Assembly: GCF_040183065.1 (NCBI RefSeq)
Contig: NC_091123.1
Span: 111,760,821 to 111,824,820, forward strand
Direction: 5' to 3'
From: Periplaneta americana
Lineage: Eukaryota; Arthropoda; Insecta; Blattodea; Blattidae
DNA length: 64,000 nt
Under the pieces are notes generated by a model that saw only the letters and a program-made list of their open reading frames with translations, had not been told where the DNA came from and made no database searches. Shown here piece by piece: positions 1 to 12,193 of this stretch. A program made the translations under genes and the position numbers. Within the stretch, counting starts at the first letter, position 1; every line of letters begins with the position of its first letter.

Positions 1-298
1 TTGTTTGTAAACAAATCCATTTCGGATTTAATAGGATTTTAACCTACTTTCCCCCTCATGCACCAAGTTCGCATCTGCTCAAAGTTCCATTTGGAGCTCA
101 AAAAGCATGCTGACATGACACCCAGAGATAATATAACTAAATCATCAGCATAGACCTGAGTATAAACTCCGTCCTTTAAGATTATCTATCACTAGACACC
201 ACAATAAGGATGATACGATTCCTCCCTGGGGACACTCTTTTGTAACAGACAGTTATTATGTTATCATTAACACATGATTTAACAGTTCCCGGGAACCA
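1..298. other. No recognisable feature
   Basis: AT-rich sequence with no protein similarity or repeat structure that I can recognise. A SINE follows directly. Confidence 0.4.
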
Positions 299-507
299 CC
301 GGTGTAACTCAGTCAGTTAAGGCGCTTGCCTGCTGATCTGAAGTTGCACTTGGGCGCATGTTTGATCCCTGCTTGGGCTGATTATCTGGTTGGGTTTTTC
401 CGAGATTTTCCCCAACCGTAAGGTGAATGCCAGGTAATCTATGGCGAATTCTCAGCCTCATCGACACTAAATAACCTCGTAGTTGATACAGTGTCATTAA
501 ATAACCA
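299..507 (+). repeat. tRNA-derived SINE
   Basis: The head has a tRNA-like A box (GTGTAACTCAGTCAGTTAAG) and a B box (GTTTGATCCC). The body has the CAGGTAATCTATGG motif and the tail ends TCATTAAATAACCA. A second diverged copy of the same family lies at 36351-36584 with the same order of head, body and tail, so this is an interspersed family and not a chance tRNA-like match. The A and B boxes would form an internal Pol III promoter in an active copy. Confidence 0.75.
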
Positions 508-1109
508 ACTACAGTGTTTCAATACCTCTTCTCTATGTAGCCTGACATATGCAATCAAAAAATATATTATCAAATGCTCCTTAGATATCCACGAAAACCA
601 CCAAAACGCTGTGGCCCTGGTTTACTGCTCCTTCATTACTTGAAACTAGGTGATGAAAAGCAGTATCAGTGGAATGCACAGGCTGAAAGGGATTCTGTCT
701 ATTATGGAGTGGATGCACTTTCAACGGACTTCTTCTTTTGTATGTGTCGACCAATTTTTTACACTGATTTCAACATAAAATGCGATAGGCTAATCGATCA
801 GTAACTTTTATCTTAGACAAAGCAGCCTTTCCCTGCCTTTGATACAAATACGACTCTCACATTCCTCCAGGATTTTGGAATATGTCCAGTAGCAATACAG
901 GATTTAAAAATCTTAAAATCGGTTTGATGATAACATGCAGTCCTTGTAGAAGGACTGTATATAGCAACTTCCCCTAGTCACTTGAAGAGTGAAATCTACA
1001 AACAGCCAATTTAAGGTGTGGTTATAAATTTATCATTTCGAAATAACACTTACTTTACGTTTAACAGCGTTCCACTTTCAGCGGTTGCCTTCGATGGAAA
1101 AAGTATAGG
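508..1109. other. No recognisable feature
   Basis: No gene, terminal repeat or tRNA-like head seen. Short open frames here have no recognisable motif. Confidence 0.35.
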
Positions 1110-1800
1110 TCCTAGTCTAATAGACGGATCCTTGGAAAGGAATTTGAGAGTCCTGCTGCTGGACCCAGTGCATTAATCTCCTCTGATTGTTGAATTGCCT
1201 CCTTAATGAACCTCGGAGTTTCTCCAAATTCTTGGTCCACTAGGGTTTTTTTACAATTGGAATTTCTCTGATGACAAGGACAGCTTTTCTCATAAACCAG
1301 GATGATATTGCTAGTCAGAATCTGTACAGATGCTTCTAAGTCCAATTTATTAGTGTACTTGGAAGCTAAAAAAATTATCTTACTACTACTCAGTGCCTCT
1401 CGAAAGAGGTCCTAATTCGCATATCTGGGACTTCGGCAGCCTTCATTAAAGCTAGCAGCAAATTTTTGCTCAAATACTCGTAGTATGTGCTGATGATCAG
1501 ACAATGAATACATTAGGGACACATGTCATTCATGAATTTTATCTTTAAAATCCTGACAGCAGAGGATAAGATCAATAACTTCTTGTCTTCTATTTATATT
1601 GAAAGTTGGTACTAAGCCTCTATTAACAATTTTTAACTCAGTTAATCTAAGGAATTCAAGTATAGTCACCCCCTGGATTAGTGTCCCCACTCTCCCACAC
1701 CATGGGGTGGGAGGTGGAGTCACAACCCACTAGTAATGGGAGCCCTTCTCCTTCAAAATATCTCACCAGACTTGCAAATAGTTCTGGTGGTACTTTTTAT
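1110..1800 (-). pseudogene. Jockey-superfamily LINE, endonuclease to RT linker fragment
   Basis: Read on the minus strand, the 1526-1723 part carries the C-terminal half of an apurinic-type endonuclease: a NRGLVPTF stretch, then RRQEVIDLIL, then a degraded LSDHQHI that corresponds to the conserved SDH. The 1112-1345 part continues into the linker typical of Jockey-like ORF2, with an AYE.SCP-like YEKSCPCHQ and, in another frame, WTKNLEKLRG and RRQFNNQRR. The pieces lie in the right order but in different frames with stops between them. No RT motifs and no 3' tail are seen, so this is an internal fragment of a dead copy. Confidence 0.6.
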
Positions 1801-2479
1801 GGTCCATGCAGAAAGAATACACAAACTGCCAGTTTCCTCACAGAACCTTCATAGAGGAGATTAGTGCAAACAGATACCATATCTCAGCTACAAAAGTTGG
1901 CTAGCAAGATTGAATTGATTTTCCTTATAATTATTATATCACACTACAAGAAAAGGGATCAGATATAGGACAGTATACTGCAGCACTCGAATTTTCCATA
2001 TATTTAACTTGTCCCTTATACACCAGGTTACTGAAATCTTTTACACAGTAATTCTGTAGACAGAGCTCAGCTAGAGAATGGCATGCGAAAATTTAATCGT
2101 CAATTTACTTTATAATTTTTTTCCACATCTGACATCCGCTGCCCTCCGGGGACTCCTCCACAGGTTCCACCTGGTGCCTAAGTTGACTGACTGCAACCAT
2201 TGATTCTCTCCTTCTCGGAAAGACTATGGACATTCTATGGGAATATAATCTTTATTGAAATGAAAAAAAAAAAAATGGGTAGAAATATTAACAGTGGATA
2301 CTAACATTTTTGTTTCTGTATTTTCTCCACAATTTCCAATCAAATATTATTTATGAAGAGTATTTCAAGAGTAGAAAGAGAGAAACTTCAATACATAAAA
2401 AAGAGAGACGAAATGGAAGAAAGAGAGAAAATAATAAAATAAAGAAACAAGAAATAAAAGTTACTAATTTCAAAAAATA
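1801..2479. other. No recognisable gene
   Basis: Contains a 13-nt poly(A) run near 2262 and a purine-rich stretch at 2360-2460 just before the next element. Nothing else recognised. Confidence 0.35.
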
Positions 2480-2483
2480 TTAT

Positions 2484-4853
2484 GGGTCTGTCCACGAGAA
2501 AGTGTCCTGTTTTCGTGAAAAATAAAAGTATGAATGTTGGATCTTACTTCAATTAAAATTGAAATCAAGGCATTGAAGTTAATATTCTTGGCACTAAAAG
2601 TGATTATATTATCTTATTTACATAGGTTTTCATGCATATATGCCAAGATGAAATATTATCGAAAAAATCCCTAAATAAGGTATATATTTGCAAGATTATT
2701 GAACATAAAGGTTTTGTAGTATTGAATAATTTTTTCACATTAATCAGTTCTTGACATCTTTAACTATGGTTTATCAGACAGGATTTCTTATTTCGTCACC
2801 AATTATTAAGAAAAATTGTATCCTTAATTGAGATCATCTTCTTTGTCCGGATACTAACGAAATTTTAGAAAAATTACAATAAAATCCTGTAGACTGCAGC
2901 CATCTCCAGGACACGTCTAAATCTGCTAGTGTTACTGTTGCTCTAGAGGTGGGAATAGCCGTCAAGGTTTTAATATCCCTCAATGCATCACAAAATAGTT
3001 CTCTATTGTGTCCAGATACTAACACAACAACTGATCCTTGAAACCATTTTGTTACCTGCAGTGCAAGTTTCTGTTTCTGTGGTGACTTATGCATTGGTCG
3101 TAGTAAATTCGCAGAATTACGTCCCTCACAAGTAAATACATACCGTGACATTCCTCACAATGTGTGTGTTTGTTGGTACCACGAGAACTTCGAAAATCTA
3201 CAAGTTTTGGTTTCACAATATCTTTCTAGTTTGTCCACTCCATTGTTTGTAACCCAAGTAATAAAAACTGTATGAATTACAATTGTGCTGTGTGTAAATC
3301 AAAGTTTATCACTCTGAAGATTTCCTGAATTACGAAAAATGTAGCCTTCAAGTGCAGTATCGCCAGTGGAGAATGGTTGACAAGCGATATGAAGACATTC
3401 ATTGGAGGAAGGATTAAATGATGCCATTGATGAATTGAAAGAACAGTTACCGTTCTTCATGACTCACATTTTTAATCAAGAGCAATCATAAAGATGCTTT
3501 AAGACTATCAGGAATATGTCTTAAGTGAAAATGTTGCAATGCAAGTGGATTTCGCAGAGAACTATTCTTGCAACTATCAAGACGAGAATACAATCTGCAC
3601 ATTGGTCGAATCCCCAAATAGCGCTGTTTACTGCTATGGTATGGTATGGAAAAGATACATGGAACAGTTATGTAGTAGTTTCTAACAACATATCACATGA
3701 TAGATATTGTGTTGACACGTTTCTGCGAGCTATACTGAGCAACCATGGCGAAAAGAATCCTCTGTTCAAATATCTACGTGTATTATCAGATGGAGCTGCA
3801 TCGCAGTTCAAACATAAATACAATTTTGCCAATATTACTCCTTTGAAAGATGATTTCAATCTGAAAAGTCTCAAACGGAATTTTTTTTTTCTGCATCATC
3901 TCACGGGAACGGTGCTGTAGATGGTATTGGAGCAGTGGCAAAGCTCCATGTTTGGAACAATGTACGGTCGCAGAAAACATTGTTTCGTAATGCTACTTCC
4001 ATGAATTCTGCAAAAATCTCACTATTTCTACTATTTCTGTGCTATTAACTAAAACTGAATCTTGTAAGACGAACCTTGATCAAATGTAGGAAACCATAAT
4101 TACAGTTAAAGGTACACAAAAAATTTACCAGGTGGCTGCTATTTCCCCTTATGTTACTGGCTTTAAATATCATTTAGTGGACTCAGAAACTAATCTGAAG
4201 GTTGTAAATATGAGAATCTAAAATATTGAAAGGAATAAGGGATGAACAGAATGTATCATTTCAAGTTTGGTCACATTCATTTAAATTCAAAATTGTTTAT
4301 AACTATTTTGGTTAATTATTGCCTTTCTTGCACATAATGAATTTTCTGTAATTCCAAAGGCTGATTTAAAGATTTACTAAAGTTTAGTGTCAACACGAAC
4401 ATTATTTACTGCATTTGTTTTCGGGTATTAATATTTGTCCTGATACTAACGTCCAGATACTAACAAGCGGAACTTTGCAGCTATTAATATTTCACAATAA
4501 TGCAGTTATTGGAAGATAAAATAAATATGCTTAATTATAAAACATATGTTGTATAAGTGTTCCCTGATAATGAAAACATTAATAAATCATTACAATGAGG
4601 AGAGATTTCACCGTAATTTATGTACCACTTTATCTTACCAAGTTCCTTGTCCAGATACTAACTGAAGATACGTGTGTTTTATTCAATATACAAGTGGGAA
4701 AATGTTAATGAAAGAACTAAAAATACAAGCTGGATAAATAGTTAACAGATTCATACCAGAAACTTTGTTGTTTAATTTATATACTGTATGTGATATCAAG
4801 TTTTGTAATTGAAATATCTGAGAAATGTCTGGATACTAACGCTGGACAGACCC
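2484..4853 (+). mobile_element. DNA transposon with TTAT target duplication and repeated 14-mer
   Basis: The left end GGGTCTGTCCA (from 2484) is the reverse complement of the right end TGGACAGACCC (to 4853), and both sides are flanked by TTAT (2480-2483, 4854-4857). A word GTCCAGATACTAAC or a one- to two-base variant occurs at 2845, 3010, 4437, 4451, 4649 and 4827, all on the plus strand, two near the left end and four near the right. This is typical of subterminal transposase-binding repeats. The element encloses a broken DDE-type transposase. A 4-bp TTAN-like target site and GG start would fit the Kolobok superfamily, but that assignment is inference. Confidence 0.7.
3490..4080 (+). pseudogene. 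Broken DDE-type transposase
   Basis: Translation gives QVDFAENYSCNYQDE in one frame (about 3540-3585), then IQSAHW and FTAMVWYG in the next, YVVVSNNISHDRY, a LSDGAASQFKHKY block (about 3785-3830) and, after another shift, HGNGAVDGIGAVAK. This order of blocks (VDFAEN, IQSAHW, VVVSD, SDG.SSQFK, HGKG..DGIGG) belongs to a protein family common in insect genomes that I take to be a transposase. The Asp residues in VDF and SDG are likely catalytic. At least two frameshifts and several stops make it inactive. It sits inside the TIR-bounded element at 2484-4853. Confidence 0.6.
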
Positions 4854-4857
4854 TTAT

Positions 4858-5949
4858 CCATCATACCAAAAATTATCTTATGCTTTAGCTATCGTATATA
4901 CATTTATATGCACGGTCCTACAAAAAGAGAAAAAAAAATGACAGAAAAAAAGAACATCAAGCATTTCTTCATATTTTTCGTTGCATCAACATAAACTGAT
5001 TGATTATATTATATTCGAGTATCTTAATAATGTGACTTCTATAAATTGAGATATGAAATGGAAGCTAAATATTGATTCAAGTCGAAGAGTATGAACAATA
5101 ACTGAAAATGACAAAGAATCAATAATGGAATGCACTTGCCCACATGGTAGGGAGGTTGGGATGGGCAGGGCGGAACTCGACATGCAGCCACCTCCACGTG
5201 GTGAGTTCTGGGTTGTTTAAGTTCACAGAGAATTAAACATGCAAAGAGCTGCATCTCAACTGTAAATGGTGATACGAAAATGTACAGAATAGACAGTGTT
5301 CAATAACTGTAATGTCACACACTAAATCCTTAACATAAAAGGAATAGAATCTTTCTTTGCCACTTTTTCTTTTTATTTCGTAAGAAATCTATTTTATTTC
5401 TAGGAAAGATTGCTACATCGCAGTGAATTCAGTAGCACTTGCCAACAGATGGGAACGCTCTTCCCTGCAGCAGGAGGAGACTGCCCTTACACCCTGTCAC
5501 CTCGGTGCTCAGGCTTAAAGTGGAGTACACATCTTGTAATAGCGTTGCAAAATAGCCATTACTTAAACAGATTTATTATTAGTTAAAGTTACTCTTAAAC
5601 AGTAAATGTAATAAAAAAAAATATGCAAAATTATTTGTTGCAACTGGAAAAGTAATGTAGACATGTTGACAAAATGTGTGTTTGTAAATGTGTTTAAAAG
5701 ATAATGGTATCAAAAATAATATAGCTATTTATATGATAAGTTGCGAAACAATAGCATTGTAAGAATGAGAGGTGAAGATTGTTCGCCGACCTGAAGAGGA
5801 GGTGGACATCACAGAGAGTGCTTAAACGCTGGTTTCACATGTGTTTCATACAAGATTTTTAGACAGTCACTTGAGAATCCTTAATGTATTTAAATTTTAA
5901 AGAGAATAAAATTTCGGAATATGTATTATATGTCTTTCTCGTGTTAAAT
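4858..5949. other. No recognisable feature
   Basis: AT-rich with one GC-richer patch near 5430-5530. No motif, TIR or tRNA-like head recognised. Confidence 0.3.
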
Positions 5950-6975
5950 TTTATCGTAACTGGTTAACATGTTTCGGCCTGCTATTGGCCATCTTCAGAA
6001 CTGGTTGTTGCTGGTCTTGGCGCCTTTTGTTTTGTTTCCTGTGGGGGTGTGTTTGTGTAGTGAAATGTGGAGTCAAAAAGTGTGTGTGTTCTGAAATTGA
6101 GTTGTGTTGAGAATTTCATTTGGATGTGTTTTTGTGTGTCTGTATATTTCGTATTGTTCTAGTGTGCTGATGTCTCTGTAGGTGTGGTTAGCATTTGTGA
6201 TGTGCTCTGCATATGTGGAAGTGTTTTGTAATTTTGTTATGGCTGTGATGTGTTCTTTGTAATGTGTTTCAAATGATTTGCCTGTCTGTCCTATGTAGAA
6301 GTGGTTGCAGGTGTTACATTTGAGTTTGTATACGTCTGTGTGGTTGTATTTGTTTGTGTGTTGAGACGTTTTTGTAGAGTATTATTTGTTCTGTATGCGA
6401 TGTTGTAATTTAATTTCTTGAATGAGGTTACAATCTTGTGTGTTTTTTTGTTTTCGTATGTTAATGTGATGTATTTTTTGTGTTCATGTGTTTGTGTTGT
6501 ATTCTTATGTTTTGTCTTTCATATTATATTGTCTATCATATTGGGGCTGTATCTGTTTTCTTGTGCTATGTATTGGATTGTGTTTAGCTCTTCTTTGTAA
6601 TCATGTTGGTTCATTGGTATGTTGAGTAGTCTGTGTACCATTGTTCTGAATGCTGCTTGTTTGTGTTGTGTTGGGTGATTGGATGTGTTGTGTATGTTTG
6701 TTGTTGTTGTAGGTTATCTGTAGACTTTGAATGTGTGTTTGTTGTCGACTTTTGTTATTGTGATGTCTAGCAAATTTATGTATTTGTTGTTTTCAGTTTC
6801 TAATGTGTAGTGTAGCCTTGGGTGTATTTTATGTGTTGATGCAGGTTTTGGATCTGTCTTTTGTTTCCTTTGTATAGTATTAGTATGTCATCTACGTATC
6901 TGTGCCAATATATGATGTTATCTGCATGTTTGTTGTTGTCTTTGTTTAATATGTATGTTTTCATTTCATTTAAAG
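5950..6975 (-). pseudogene. Penelope-like element, RT C-terminus plus GIY-YIG endonuclease
   Basis: On the minus strand the region starts with WHRYVDDILILYKGNK, an RT catalytic YVDD block. It is followed by a thumb-like LLDITIT..NKHTFKVYR, the FRTMVHRLL stretch, and then YKLKCNTCNHFYIGQTGKSF with TH.KEH, which is the Cys-containing GIY-YIG nuclease domain of Penelope-like elements. A TAA stop replaces a codon straight after KVYR, and later frame breaks occur. The 3' end near 5960-5995 contains CTGAAGATGGCC and GCAGGCCGAAACATG, typical of Penelope-like 3' ends. The 5' end is truncated at about 6975, where unrelated sequence begins. Confidence 0.75.
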
Positions 6976-7046
6976 CAAGCAAAAATAGCGCTTTATGGAG
7001 AGTACGTGAATTGAGGAGCTCGGTTCGATACCCTTGGGACAACTAG
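6976..7046 (+). repeat. tRNA-like (SINE head?) fragment
   Basis: Contains a B-box-like GGTTCGATACCC near 7020 immediately next to the truncated end of the Penelope-like copy. The A box is not clear, so this may be a partial SINE head. Confidence 0.3.
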
Positions 7047-7280
7047 GATAATCCCCTTCCCACTAAGGTAAGCTTTCTAAGTTGTATTACGATTCCTGCT
7101 TGAAAACTGCAACAATAAGTAGGGAATAAAAACATTTACGTTTTGTAGTGTCAATAGCGATTATATAAATGTGTACATTGGAGGCTGATAATTAAGGCTC
7201 GATTAGACAGGCACATTTAAAAACACTAACGCGCAACACAATTTAAACATTACTGAGGACAATGAGAATTTATGGTTTTA

Positions 7281-10055
7281 ATAAGGTGGGGTTACTCGAG
7301 ACATCAGGGATATTTGAGCCAAATAAGACATATATATTTTCAAAGTTGTCAGCCCTAATTATATTTTCGATTTTCATTTGTTTTTTAATTTGGCGACATT
7401 TTAAAAGGTTGAGGAAATGGTTTTCTGGTTAATATTCAATTTCCACGTGCTTTCTGAAGTGTTTTCTTGATACTTTGATTTGGTGCACAAAAAAATACAG
7501 AACTGTAAGTAAAATAACTTTCAGTTCAAAATGAAATATAATATTAATATAGTGTTGAATTTATAACTAAACAGTAGTGTGAAGTATAGTGTTCAATATC
7601 CTAATATGAATAGTCATTATTTTTAAATTATAAGTGTATTTTTTCTACTGATTTTGAGTTTTTTAAATTTTGGGGTTACTTGCGCCATATGCAGTATAAT
7701 GTTGCAATGAGAAATTAGATCAATATTTTACATATTTCAGAATTTATAACCAATCAAAAATGCAGTAATTAGTAAAGCCTTACTTTGTATAGTAAGATAA
7801 CATTGTCAATTTTTTTTTTTTTTTTTTTTTTTTTGTAGTTTATATCATGCCCCGGAAACATATTAGGGTACCAGGAAGTAGGTCTTATGCAGATTACTCC
7901 CAATCTGCTTTGGATGCTGCCATAAACGAAGTGAAATCTGGGAAGCTATCCATAAGAAAAGCTGCAGAAAAACATTCAGTTGATAGGAGTACCCTGAATC
8001 GAAAACTGAAGGGCTTGCACATGCAATCTTTTGGAAGACCAACAGCATTGTCATCCGAGGAAGAATATCACCTTCTACAAGGAATTATTATTGCTGCAGA
8101 ATGGGGTTTTCCACTGACCCCATTTGATGTTAGATGCATTGTAAAGCAGTATCTTGATAAGAAGGGAGCTACAGAAAAGATATTCAAGAATAATCTCCCT
8201 GGAGATGATTGGTATCGCTCCTTTCTTCAGAGGCATAATGGTGTTCTTTCTTTGAGGCTGAGTGAAAATATTAAACGCAGTAGGGCTCAAGTAAGCAAAG
8301 AAGTGCTGGTGGAGTACTTCAATAATCTAGCAATTTCACTTCAAGATGTTCCATCAGAATTAATTGTGAACTTCGATGAAACGAATTTAGTCGACGACCC
8401 AGGAAGAAGCAAAGTGCTGGTCCACAAAGGATGTAAGCATCCTGGACTCGAGTAAAGTCAGCCATTCTGTGATGTTTGCTGGGACAGCAAGTGGCACTCT
8501 TCTCCCACCATACATAGTGTACAAGGCAGGACATATTTACGATACCTGGCAGGAAGGAGGACCAAAGGGGACACGATACAGTGCATCTCGAAGTGGATGG
8601 TTCGACACTGCATTATTCGAGGACTGGTTCAATACCATAGCACTGCCATATTTAAGAAAGGCTCCCGAAGATGTACCAAAAGTTCTGATCTGCGACAATC
8701 TGGCAAGTCATTTGTCACTATCTGTTATTTGTCAGTGAACAGATAATATCAAATTTATTCTCCTTCCACCTAACAGTACCCACATGTGTCAACCCCTACA
8801 TGTAGCATTCTTCAGGCCTTTGAAGATTTGCTGGCATCAGTGCCTTCAGGAATGGAAGACAAAGAATAAGGGTACAATCCCGAAAAGTGTTTTCCCACGA
8901 CTTCTCAATCAGACGCTGAAAAAACTCGAACCTGCAATAGCAAAAAACTTAGTCAGGTTTTCGAGGCACTGGCATCTTTCCACTAAATCCAGAAGAAGTA
9001 CTGAAGCGACTACCAGGTTCAACAGAACACATTGCTCATCGACTGTCTGATTCATTTGAGAAGTATCTTAGGGAGATAAGATTTGAATCTTCAACTTCAA
9101 AGAAGAGAAAGAGAAGACTCAATGTCGAAGCTGGAAAGAGAGTAAATGAAACGTGCTTTCAGGCAAGGAGTGATTCTGATCCAGCATCAGAAAATGGAGC
9201 TGAAACTGAGAATAATTAAGTAGATAGAGAAGTAAACATCCAAAATGCTCTAAGCACTGAAACCATGAATTTGAAGGTTGGAGACTTCATTGTGGGAAAA
9301 ATTTCATTTTCAGCTCCATCAAAGAAGGCAGTAAATAAGTTTTATGTTGGACTCAGTCAGTGAACGATGATACATACCTTTGTAAATTGAGGAAAAGTTG
9401 CAAGTGTGACAAAACTTTCCTGTTCCCTGTTATTGATGATGTATGGAACTTTGAAGAGAAAGACATTGTGGAAGTTTTGCGAGATCCAGTTGTTGTCAGG
9501 GGAAGACACCGATTCACCCATATTTCATCATCTGTGATGTTGCAGTAATTTAGATGTAATTCTTACCTATAAGTTATTTAGTTAGGATTTATTTCCTGTA
9601 AGTCAGGTGTTTAGATGTTTTCGTTTCTGTGATTTTTGTAATTTTTAATTCAAATTTTGGAATTAAAGAAAAGAAAATTATGTGTGCATATTATCTCAGT
9701 GAATTATAGAATATAGCTAAAGATAATAAACTACATATATACTGTACCCAAATCTATAAAATGTTATCATTTAAGGTTTTATTAACTCAAGTAACCTCAT
9801 ATGAAGTTCAACTTGCACCACATAGCATTTTTAAATGGGTGGCTCAAGTATACCCATTTCCTGGGTAACTTGAGCCACTAATAAAACAATAAATAAATAC
9901 ATAACAATGGTGACAATGCAATAAAGCTGCTTGCCTATGGTTTGTATGTCGCAAGATTCAACATATAGGAGAGCAATGAAAGCTTCTCAAGGTATACGTT
10001 TTTTGTAGGAGTTAATGGAACTTTCTGAGGTGGTTCAAGTATCCCCAGTTTACAG
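7281..10055 (+). mobile_element. pogo-type DNA transposon
   Basis: Imperfect terminal inverted repeats: the left end has GGGGTTACTCGAGACA (7288 onward) and the right end, read inward, has GGGGATACTTGAACCA (about 10046 back to 10031). A related word (GGGTTACTTGAGCC and close forms) recurs inside near both ends, at about 7670 on the left and at about 9785, 9840 and 9865 on the right. It encloses a pogo-type transposase pseudogene. The exact outer base and TA duplication are not certain. Confidence 0.65.
7847..9548 (+). pseudogene. pogo-type transposase, inactivated
   Basis: The start ATG at 7847 gives a psq-type helix-turn-helix N-terminus (SIRKAAEKHSVDRSTLNRKL). A second HTH-like region follows (GDDWYRSFLQRH), then a DDE_1 catalytic domain with Asp 1 in NFDETNLVDDPG and Asp 2 in LICDNLASH. 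The third catalytic residue, expected as Asp in QPLDVAFF, reads CAT (His) at about 8794. A one-base frameshift falls near 8450, a TGA at about 8736, another shift near 8965, and further stops near 9220 and 9360. A C-terminal acidic/basic tail is still readable to 9548. The copy is therefore dead but almost full length. Confidence 0.85.
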
Positions 10056-10320
10056 TACATTACATTGATTTATGGCCATCCTTCCTTACCAATAAATAGA
10101 AACAAAATGAATCGTGGAATGCAGCGCTTCTGAAAGTGTGGAATTCTGTGAATCGTAAATTGTATTTAAGTAGTAGGCCTATTTTCAATTTGGAGAATAG
10201 TTCTACTGCTAAATGTAAACAAAGTCACGAAAAAACGAATCAATAAAAACATGAAATGTCACCAATAATAATTATTATAATATAATCGTAATATTACAAT
10301 ATAAATATTAAGAATTTTTA

Positions 10321-10550
10321 TATTTCATTATTGTTAATACTACTAAAGTTTTAAAAGGAAACATAATATTAATCAGTTTCATATCTGGATTATCTGCGTA
10401 TTTATCCATGAAAACAAATTACCGAAATAGGTTAAATGCAGAAGCAGAAATTAGGCTCCAGTTTTCTGGCCTAAAACCAGTTAATTATACAAAAAAATTG
10501 TAGACTTTAAAAAGGAACATATTCATTCCATTGAGCAGAATAATTAAGTA
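10321..10550 (+). pseudogene. hAT transposase C-terminal fragment, copy 1
   Basis: Reads SGLSAYLSMKTNYRNRLNAE and RLQFSGLKP. This resembles the C-terminal dimerisation region of ZBED5/SCAND3-like hAT transposases (pattern GFSA...KTKYRNRLN.E..LRL.LS...P). Only about 230 bp of this region is present. It is directly repeated 281 bp downstream. Confidence 0.55.
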
Positions 10551-10601
10551 CTGGATTTTATAGTCTATAATTGTGTTAATTATTAAATACTCTGCCTTGA
10601 C

Positions 10602-10831
10602 CTATTTCATTATCATTAATACTATTATGGTTCTAAAAATAAATATAATATTAATCAGTTTCATATCTGGGTTCTCTGCGTATTTATCCATGGAAACAAA
10701 TTGCCGAAATAGGCTAAATGCAGTAGCAGACATGAAACTACAGCATTTTGCCCTAAAACCAGATAATTATAAAAAAAATTGTAGCCTTTAAAAAGGAACA
10801 TATTCATCCCATCAAACAGAATAATTAAGTA
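10602..10831 (+). pseudogene. hAT transposase C-terminal fragment, copy 2
   Basis: Direct repeat of 10321-10550 at an offset of 281 bp, roughly 80-85% identical by eye. It reads SGFSAYLSMETNCRNRLNAV. The two copies share the same start (TATTTCATTAT) and end (ATAATTAAGTA), which suggests a tandem duplication of about 280 bp and not two insertions. Confidence 0.55.
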
Positions 10832-11004
10832 TATTAACATTTGTAATATAAGGTTCATTTTATTTTGTTTTTCTTTTAACGATTTTATAAAAGTTCATAG
10901 TAGGTCTACTGATTACAATGAATGTGCAAGTTTTTGACAATGTACGGTGTATGATTTATTACTGTAACATAGTTTCTATTCTACATTTACACCCACTTCA
11001 ATAA

Positions 11005-11076
<72 letters not shown>
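11005..11076. repeat. (AAT)n microsatellite
   Basis: About 24 uninterrupted AAT units. It lies directly before a SINE head. Confidence 0.95.
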
Positions 11077-11090
11077 TCTAACTAATGAAA

Positions 11091-11260
11091 GTCCATTGCT
11101 GTGGTCTTGTGGTAGCATGTTCACTTCCAAACCCAGCAGGCCAGGGTTCGATTCCCCACTTGGGACGAATTGCCTGGGTGAGGTTTTTTCGAGGTTCTTC
11201 CCTAACTCCTATGCATGAATATCAGGTAACTTTATCAGGCGTATGGAACCCCACTCATTC
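11091..11260 (+). repeat. tRNA-derived SINE
   Basis: The head has an A-box-like TGGTCTTGTGGTAGCATG and a B box GGGTTCGATTCCCC, followed by GGACGAATTGCCTGGGTGAGG, a body shared in outline with the SINE at 17296 (GGGACAAATTACCTGGTTGAGG). The tail boundary is not clear. Confidence 0.65.
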
Positions 11261-12005
11261 TCGCCACTTCCTTTTCTCCCCCCTCCCCTCACCCTTTCCT
11301 TATCATTCTAGTTGTCTTCTGGGTTTTCAGATCACGCCTGCAGCGGCACTCCGAAGCTCTTGATGCTCTCAGCTGGCCTCCATGGATATGTCAAAACGTG
11401 GTAGTTGGTGACCCAGCAGCAGAACCCACTCCCCTTCCGACAGGAGGGGAGGCCTACACCTCAGACCATTTGGAGGAGCGACTGTGGGGGACTGTTGGGG
11501 GTTAAGCTGGTTTGGCATGGGTGGGGTCATTGGACTAGAACTCATCACAGGGGCGCACAATAGACTTCAGGTCGCGGTGCATAGGTATGTTCCCCTCCCG
11601 GCCTCATAGAGAGAGAGAGAGAAAGAGAAAACATTAATGAAACTTCGTAACCCTCCCATACCACACATGGGACTATTATCTCATTTGCGTTGTGTTAATT
11701 CACAAATGAAAGTGAGAAATGTATTATTTCAAAGGATAGCACTTTCGAAAGGAACTAAGTCAAAATTTGCTACATTTTAGGAGAGCAAAGAAACTTATTT
11801 TCATGAATATGCTAAATATGAATCTACCAGTTCCGTACTATAAATATCAACTTGATGTTAGAGATACAGGGGAAGATTTGACTAAGTTCCTTTATTTGCA
11901 AATTAATACTTCATGGAAGCATTAATCATTTCATCACAAAAAAAAAAAAATGCAAATTTTGACTTAGTTCCTTCTTAAAACGTGCGATTCAAATATACAT
12001 GTGGT
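11261..12005. other. No gene; simple repeats
   Basis: Contains a C/T-rich stretch at about 11270-11300 and a GA-rich run at about 11608-11632. Nothing else recognised. Confidence 0.35.
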
Positions 12006-12193
12006 AGAGGAGAACGTGGAAATATGGGCTACCATTTTGTTTTCCTCTAATAATGGAAAATGGTGTGGCATATTGCTTGGAAATCTTCATTGACATACAA
12101 AGTAATTATTCGTATACAGTTTTTCCAGTCTCAGTTGCAAGAGATATTTGCATATATTTATGTATGATTTGAGGCTTTCTCGGCGTTGGTTGG
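12006..12193. mobile_element. Terminus of a TA-flanked DNA transposon
   Basis: GAGGAGAACGTGGAAATATG follows a TA dinucleotide. The same terminus recurs at 12307 (GAGGAGAAGGTGGAAATATG) in direct orientation and at about 13938-13968 in inverted orientation followed by TA. A word ATATGGGCTACC recurs inside. I read this as one end of a pogo/mariner-type element whose other end lies in the palindrome. Confidence 0.45.
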
